From the NCBI GenBank assembly GCA_023261525.1, contig JAHFOU010000059.1, positions 1-9,944 on the forward strand: a stretch of 9,944 nucleotides of DNA. Direction: 5' to 3'. A program made the translations under genes and the position numbers. This document shows, piece by piece, positions 5,586-9,944 of this stretch. The notes below the pieces were generated by a model that saw only the letters and a program-made list of their open reading frames with translations, did not search any database and was not told the origin of the DNA. Position 1 is the stretch's first letter. Every line of letters begins with the position of its first letter. Source of the DNA: Planctomycetota bacterium. Its GTDB lineage: Bacteria > Planctomycetota > SBBH01 > JAHFOU01.

Positions 5586-6625
5586 ATGTCCCTAGCCCGC
5601 CGTTCCCTGCCTGCCCTCCTGATGCTCACGACCCTGGGCGTGGCCGGATGCGTTCCCGAATTCCCCTGGAGCCCTTCCCCCCGCTCCGGGACGAAGGCAT
5701 GCCGGAAGCCCCGTTCCGCTTCAAGGGCGAGGCCTTCACCGGCCTGAGCCAGCATACCGACTGCAGGATCGGGGACGACCTGGACCCCCAGCTCTCCCCG
5801 GACGGGAAATGGCTGGTCTTCTGCTCCACCCGCCACGAGGAACAGCCGGAGATTTACCTCAAGGCCTTGAACGGCAGCGCCGTGGTCCGCAAGACCTTCC
5901 ATCCCGGCGTCGATTGCCAGCCGGACTTCTCCCCGGACGGCAGCCGCATCGCCTTCTGCTCCAACCGCAACGGCGATTTCGACCTCTTCGTGATGAGCGC
6001 TGCCGGCCGCGAGGCCCCTCGCGCCATCACCCTGGGCGACGGCGATGAGATGCATCCCACCTGGTCCCCGGACGGCGCCAAGATCGCCTACGCGGCCTTC
6101 GACCCCCGCCTGGGGGACTGGGAACTGAGGGTGGTCGACGTGGCCACCGGGGCCAAGACCTACCTGGGCATCACGGGACTCAACCCCTCCTGATCCCCGG
6201 ACGGGCATCGTCTGGCCTTCCAGCGCGCCCGCGAGCGCGGGGAGCACCGCTACAGCGTCTGGACCGTCGAGATCTCCTCCTCGGCCGGCTCAGCCCAGGT
6301 GGAGGCCTCCAACCCCACCGAGGTCGTCGGGGACCCCGCCTGGGCCGCCGTGACCCCCACCTGGTCGCGGGACGGCAAGCGCCTCCTCTTCGCCACCGTG
6401 CGCCGCGACCAGGAAGCCCGGGGAGGGTGGCGCGGGGAGGCCCTCTGGACCGTCTCCCTCAACGGCGAGGACCGCATCCTGCTTCACCGGCCCGGCACCC
6501 CGGTCAGCAGCCCCTCCTGGGGAAGCGACGACCGGGTCTATTTCGTTAGCACCCGGACCGGAACGAAGTGCGTCTGGAGCCTGAAGCCCATGATCCTCGA
6601 GCCCCTTCCCGCCGAGGCCCCCTAG
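5586..6625 (+). pseudogene. TolB-like six-bladed beta-propeller lipoprotein, apparently disrupted (frameshift plus in-frame TGA)
   Basis: ATG 5586 has GGGAGAG upstream and opens a lipoprotein signal peptide ending in the lipobox VAGC (Cys22). That frame stops about 100 nt later. Restoring one base in the C6 run at 5677-5682 joins it to the frame beginning around 5648, giving CVPEFPWSPSPPLRDEG and then the propeller. Six blade motifs follow: LSPDGKWLVF, FSPDGSRIAF, WSPDGAKIAY, a fourth reading NPS-stop-SPDGHRLAF, WSRDGKRLLF and SWGSDDRVYF. The TGA at 6191-6193 occupies the position of the blade Trp (TGG). With both lesions corrected the product would be 346 residues: a periplasm-facing lipoprotein propeller without the N-terminal domain of true TolB. 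The two pieces that remain open are 5648-6193 and about 6194-6625. Either the gene is decaying or these are base-calling or assembly errors; the intact downstream coding argues that decay, if real, is recent. Confidence 0.65.
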
Positions 6626-7384
6626 ATGCGCCTCGCGGCGGCCACGGGGGCCCTCCTGCTGGCAGGCTGCTTCCTGGACCCCGTCCGCTACCCGAGGAGC
6701 GCCAATCCGGAGAACCCCTTCCCCCTGCGCCGGATCGCCGTGGCGCCCGTGCTCAACCAGACCGCCGAGGCCGTGGACCCCGTCGAGGCCGGGGAGGCCC
6801 TGGCTTCGGAGCTGGGGAAGTTCCAGGGGTTTGACGTGCTCTGGCCCCGTCAGTGGGTCACCGGCCCGGCCACGGACCTGACTAAGATCCTCGAGCAGGC
6901 CCGGGCCCAGAAGGCCGATGCCGTGCTGGTGACCACCCTGACCGATCTGACGTCCTACCCCCCGCCCCGCGTCGCCCTGGCCATGGCCCTCTACCCGACC
7001 GGAGCGGTCTCCTCCGCCGTCAGCATCCCCTACGCGGAGCTGGCCGAGGCCGGGACCCCCTATCTGGACCGCCTTCCCCACGGGGATGCCCCATGGGTCG
7101 GGGCCGTGGGACTGGTGCTGGATGCCCGGGACGGCTCGGTCCAGGACCGCCTCCATGGCTGGGGCCTGAGGCGGGACCAGAGCGGGGCCTCTTTCGACTG
7201 GCAACGGGGCCTCTATTCCGGGGAGGAATTCCGTCGTTTCGCCTTCAACGAGGCCCTCCGACGCCTCTGCGAACAGGGCCAGGCGCGCAAGGCCTCAGCC
7301 CCCAAAGATTCAGGGAAAAACCTCTTGCAAACCCCCACCTCAAACTTATACTCACGTCCCTCTGTAACGTCTTCGAGGTCTTGA
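6626..7384 (+). CDS. Outer-membrane-type lipoprotein, CsgG/LpoB-like style
   Basis: A 252-residue lipoprotein. The short signal peptide ends in the lipobox LAGC (Cys15). LRRIAVAPVLNQTAEAVDPV at about 34-53 and ADAVLVTTLTDLTSYPPPRV at about 95-114 recall lipoproteins that share the CsgG/LpoB/TolB-N fold: a beta strand with an N-E/Q-T motif, then a strand with a D-P-P-R turn. The segment EEFRRFAFNEALRRLCEQ at about 204-221 matches the conserved C-terminal helix of such proteins. The last 25 residues are polar and probably unstructured, and their codons contain the kinase promoter. ATG 6626 directly abuts the TAG of the propeller gene, with GAGG eight bases upstream, so translation of the two genes was probably coupled. 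A role at the outer membrane in envelope or polysaccharide export is inferred from neighbours. The family assignment is tentative. Confidence 0.8.
   Translation: MRLAAATGALLLAGCFLDPVRYPRSANPENPFPLRRIAVAPVLNQTAEAVDPVEAGEALASELGKFQGFDVLWPRQWVTGPATDLTKILEQARAQKADAVLVTTLTDLTSYPPPRVALAMALYPTGAVSSAVSIPYAELAEAGTPYLDRLPHGDAPWVGAVGLVLDARDGSVQDRLHGWGLRRDQSGASFDWQRGLYSGEEFRRFAFNEALRRLCEQGQARKASAPKDSGKNLLQTPTSNLYSRPSVTSSRS
7325..7352 (+). promoter_or_regulatory. Sigma-70-type promoter before the tyrosine autokinase
   Basis: TTGCAA (7325-7330), a 16-bp spacer and TATACT (7347-7352; 5/6) lie inside the last codons of the upstream lipoprotein gene. The start would be near 7359, leaving about 49 nt of leader. 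This would let the kinase be expressed independently of the damaged propeller gene upstream. Confidence 0.5.
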
Positions 7385-7407
7385 GGTAGCGGCGAAACAT
7401 ACCTTCG

Positions 7408-9774
7408 ATGGAACTCAAAGACTACATCCGGGTCATCCGCCGCCGCCTGAAGTGGTTCATTGCCGTCATGTTGGTGGTCCTCGGCGGCTACTACGCGGTG
7501 GCCTCCCTGACCGAAAAGAAGGTCTACTACTCCAAGGCCGAGCTCTACCTGACGACGACCCGTCAGAACGGGCTCTTCGAGAGCATCCGGGAGTTCGCCC
7601 CGAACTCGGGCCGGATGAACGCCCAGACCCGCATCGAGACCCTCAAGTCCCCCGAGTTCGTCGAGTTCGTGGCGCTCTACCTGACGGAGCAGAAGTTCGA
7701 GAACGACCAGCTCCTCTTCGCCAAGGAACGCAAGCTCGCCGACAGCCACAAGGAAAGGCACCGCAAGCAGGCCCTGGATTCCCTCGCCCGGGAGCACTCG
7801 GAGATGAGCCGGGCCGAGCTGGAGCAGAACTTCGCCGACCAGGTCGAACAGCGCATCACCTCGGTGCGCTCCTATGACCCTGTCGCGAAGCGCTGGGATC
7901 CGGCCGAGAAGATGGGGTATCTGCAGGAGGACTACGTCAAGAGCATCGCCGCCCTCATCGAGCGCAAGTACGGCATCGAGGAGCCCAAGGACACCCAGAT
8001 CGTCCGGGTCACGGTGGAATCCGATGATCCCGTCCGGGCCGTGGAGATCGCCAACGCCTTCACGGACGCGGCGATCTACTACAACCTGGAGTTCGACAAC
8101 CGCGAGCTCGAGGGCGCCAAGGTCAATGCCCGCAAGCGGGTCAAGGAGAACCAGGAGCGCCTGCAGAAGCTCCGCGCGGAGGAGGTCGAGTACTGGAAGA
8201 GCCACAGCCTCCCCGGCGGGAAAAGCGCCAGCGAGGGCGAGGTCAAATCCTACTTCGAGCGCCTCACCGCCCTCCAGGGGGAGGTGGACGGCCTGATCTC
8301 CCAGCGCCACAAGGTGGAAGAGGAGCAGGTCAAGCAGCAGGAACGGCGCCGTCTCATGATGCAGCAGGCGCCCCAGTTCGTCACCCCGAGCGATTCCCTC
8401 ACCCAGATCGCCACGGAACTGCGCGCGGAGGAGAAGGGCCTGGCCGCCCTCCGTGAGCGCTACACCGAGGCCCATCCCGAGGTGAAGGGTGCTCTCCGCA
8501 AGATCGAGGATCTCCGCCAGCGGGAGCGCGAGGAGCGCGTGCGCGTGGAGCAGGAGGCCGAGGTCAAGTTCCGGCACGCCCAGAGCGACGCGAAGATCGA
8601 CATCGACCTGATCAACCAGGAGATCGCGCGCAAGAGCCAGGTCCTGGAGGACCTCCAGAAGGACCGCATCAAGGTGGACGGCCTGCGCCTCTCCTCCCGG
8701 GAGACCACCCTCCGGCTCGACGCCCTGGAAGCCGAGAACCAGCGCCTGCTGGACTTCATCAGCCGTTCCGAGCTCTTCGGCGGGAACCTGTCCAAGCCCG
8801 TGGACAGCTTCCGCAACCGCCGCCTGGACCGCCAGAAGGACTGGTGGCAGGAGAGCACGGACGTCATGCAGATGATGTGGTTCATGGCCGTGGTCGCCTT
8901 CCTGCTCAGCCTCGGCGTGGTCTTCCTGGTGGAATACATGGACACCACGCTGAAGACCGAGCACGACATCCGCCGCCACCTCAATCTCCCGGTGCTGGGC
9001 ATCATCCACCACCAGCGCCCCGGCGAGAGCGTGATGCTGACGGTCCTCCCGACGAAGGACCCCTTCGCCGAGAAGTTCTACACGGCCGCCACCATCATCA
9101 AGTCCGCGGCCCATGACCTGGGCCTGAGGACCTTCGTGATCTCGAGCACCGTGCCGCGGGAAGGCAAGACCACCATCTCCGTGAACCTCGCGGTGGCCCT
9201 GGCCCGCAAGGGCCTGAAGGTGATCCTGGTGGATTCGGACCTGCGCATCCCCCAGATCCACGAGATCCTCGGCCTCGACAACTCCTACGGCCTCTCCTCC
9301 GTGCTGGAAGGCCGCCTCAAGGCCAAGGAGGTCCTCGCGGACATCACGGACCCGGGTGCCGCCAAGAAGGCCGGCCTCCAGAGCTTCCTCCAGACCGTCC
9401 CGGTCGACAGCGGGAGCGACAACCTCAGGGTCCTGACCAGCGGTCCCATCCCGCCCGACCCCCTGAGCCTACTGGAATCGGTCCGGATGAAGGCGCTCAT
9501 CGAAGAGCTGAAGACCATGGCCGACTTCGTGATCTTCGACACGCCCCCCCTCACCAACGTCGGCGACACCCTCACCCTGGCCGGCCTGGCCGACGCCAAC
9601 ATCTTCGTGGTGGGCGCCGGCTCCGTGGAACAGCACCAGGTCACCTGGGCCAAGCACCTCCTCTCCAACGTGGAGGCGAACGTCCTCGGCTGTTTCCTGA
9701 ACCATGCGACCATCGAGGGCCGCTCCTACTACTACTACTACAACGAGTACAAGTCCTACCGCGCAAGGGGGTAA
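7408..9774 (+). CDS. Polysaccharide co-polymerase/tyrosine autokinase (BY-kinase, Wzc/GumC-ExoP type)
   Basis: A 788-residue inner-membrane protein that controls chain length and export of exopolysaccharide or capsule and autophosphorylates on tyrosines. Domains in order: a Wzz-type N-terminus (MELKDYIRVIRRR) with TM1 at 14-34; a periplasmic GumC-like part with coiled coils at about 232-262, 282-315 and 335-452 (RYTEAHPEVKGALRKIEDL is typical); TM2 at about 487-511 followed by NLPVLGII; and a cytoplasmic kinase. Walker A is PREGKTT (583-589, Lys587), Walker A' is ILVDSDLR (Asp609, Asp611) and Walker B is VIFDTPP (Asp711). The C-terminus carries a tyrosine cluster (774-778, 781, 784). The EX2RX2R oligomerisation motif is replaced by EKFYTAA (555-561). 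ATG 7408 has no close Shine-Dalgarno; a GAGGTA at 7383-7388 can pair with TACCTT at 7400-7405, which may control initiation. Length is usual for the fused Wzz-kinase type. Confidence 0.95.
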   Translation: MELKDYIRVIRRRLKWFIAVMLVVLGGYYAVASLTEKKVYYSKAELYLTTTRQNGLFESIREFAPNSGRMNAQTRIETLKSPEFVEFVALYLTEQKFENDQLLFAKERKLADSHKERHRKQALDSLAREHSEMSRAELEQNFADQVEQRITSVRSYDPVAKRWDPAEKMGYLQEDYVKSIAALIERKYGIEEPKDTQIVRVTVESDDPVRAVEIANAFTDAAIYYNLEFDNRELEGAKVNARKRVKENQERLQKLRAEEVEYWKSHSLPGGKSASEGEVKSYFERLTALQGEVDGLISQRHKVEEEQVKQQERRRLMMQQAPQFVTPSDSLTQIATELRAEEKGLAALRERYTEAHPEVKGALRKIEDLRQREREERVRVEQEAEVKFRHAQSDAKIDIDLINQEIARKSQVLEDLQKDRIKVDGLRLSSRETTLRLDALEAENQRLLDFISRSELFGGNLSKPVDSFRNRRLDRQKDWWQESTDVMQMMWFMAVVAFLLSLGVVFLVEYMDTTLKTEHDIRRHLNLPVLGIIHHQRPGESVMLTVLPTKDPFAEKFYTAATIIKSAAHDLGLRTFVISSTVPREGKTTISVNLAVALARKGLKVILVDSDLRIPQIHEILGLDNSYGLSSVLEGRLKAKEVLADITDPGAAKKAGLQSFLQTVPVDSGSDNLRVLTSGPIPPDPLSLLESVRMKALIEELKTMADFVIFDTPPLTNVGDTLTLAGLADANIFVVGAGSVEQHQVTWAKHLLSNVEANVLGCFLNHATIEGRSYYYYYNEYKSYRARG

Positions 9775-9777
9775 ATC

Positions 9778-9944
9778 ATGCGTTCCATCCGCCTCGCTTC
9801 CGTCCTGTCCCTGATCCTGGCTTCCGCCCCCGCGGCGGAGTCCCTGGTCGGCGAGCCCAAGGTCCAAGTGGAGCCCGGCCCGCCCCCCCAGGTGGAGGTC
9901 CATGGCACCTCCCGCCTTCCGGAGGGTACCCTCCTGTCCGTCTC
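9778..9944 (+). CDS. Secreted protein, N-terminal fragment, 3' part outside window
   Basis: The first 55 codons of a gene that begins three bases after the kinase stop. AAGGGGG at 9765-9771 gives a good ribosome binding site six bases from ATG 9778. A signal peptide is clear (RSIRLASVLSLILASAPAAE, cleavage likely after the Ala-Ala near residue 20). The mature part starts with a Pro/Val-rich linker (VQVEPGPPPQVEV) and then GTSRLPEGTLLSVS, which resembles the first strands of an Ig-like or fibronectin-like beta domain. The product cannot be named from this fragment. Tight coupling to the autokinase suggests an exported partner of the polysaccharide pathway. Confidence 0.75.
   Translation, partial: MRSIRLASVLSLILASAPAAESLVGEPKVQVEPGPPPQVEVHGTSRLPEGTLLSV

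Noticed and set aside
6191..6193. Genetic code with TGA read as Trp
   Set aside because: Other genes here end at TGA with tight gene junctions, and Trp is encoded by TGG throughout, so one TGA in a gene that also has a frameshift is better explained by mutation or error.
7213..9261. A 682-codon minus-strand open frame opposite the tyrosine autokinase
   Set aside because: It mirrors the kinase codons; the product is a Leu/Glu/Val/His-rich low-complexity sequence with no family features, while the kinase frame carries Walker motifs.

Overview
The window is GC-rich DNA from a flagellated, diderm bacterium. It carries a flagellar filament-cap gene, two lipoproteins with lipoboxes and a Wzc/GumC-type tyrosine autokinase. 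Codon use is strongly biased to G/C in third positions. Gene content and style fit Acidobacteriota (Holophagae such as Geothrix) or a deltaproteobacterial-type lineage, but no marker in the window settles this.

Two divergent gene blocks leave a regulatory region at about 5254-5585. The minus-strand block reads leftward. It holds a small uncharacterised protein (4852-5253), a FliD-like filament cap (3170-4855, overlapping its neighbour by 4 nt in an ATGA), a large secreted protein with polysaccharide-enzyme-like modules (688-3117) and the first 223 codons of a BioF-type alpha-oxoamine synthase (1-670, running off the left edge). The FliD-like protein carries six back-to-back 12-residue EF-hand-type loops. 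The secreted protein starts with a thrombospondin-3-like calcium motif, so two neighbouring products look calcium-binding.

The plus-strand block reads rightward. It starts with a TolB-like six-bladed propeller lipoprotein gene (5586-6625) that appears broken twice: one base seems missing in a C6 tract just after the lipobox, and a TGA stands where a blade motif predicts Trp. It continues with a second lipoprotein that resembles the CsgG/LpoB style (6626-7384), a full-length polysaccharide-type tyrosine autokinase with its own likely promoter (7408-9774), and the start of a secreted protein (9778 to the right edge). The last two genes point to exopolysaccharide or capsule synthesis and export.

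The intergenic region has back-to-back promoter candidates. Between the leftward promoter and its first gene lies a 103-bp element closed by a perfect 15-bp inverted repeat and filled with smaller hairpins. It is the best candidate here for an undescribed element, either a structured 5' leader or a small MITE-like insertion. No tRNA, rRNA, CRISPR array, transposase or convincing intrinsic terminator was seen.
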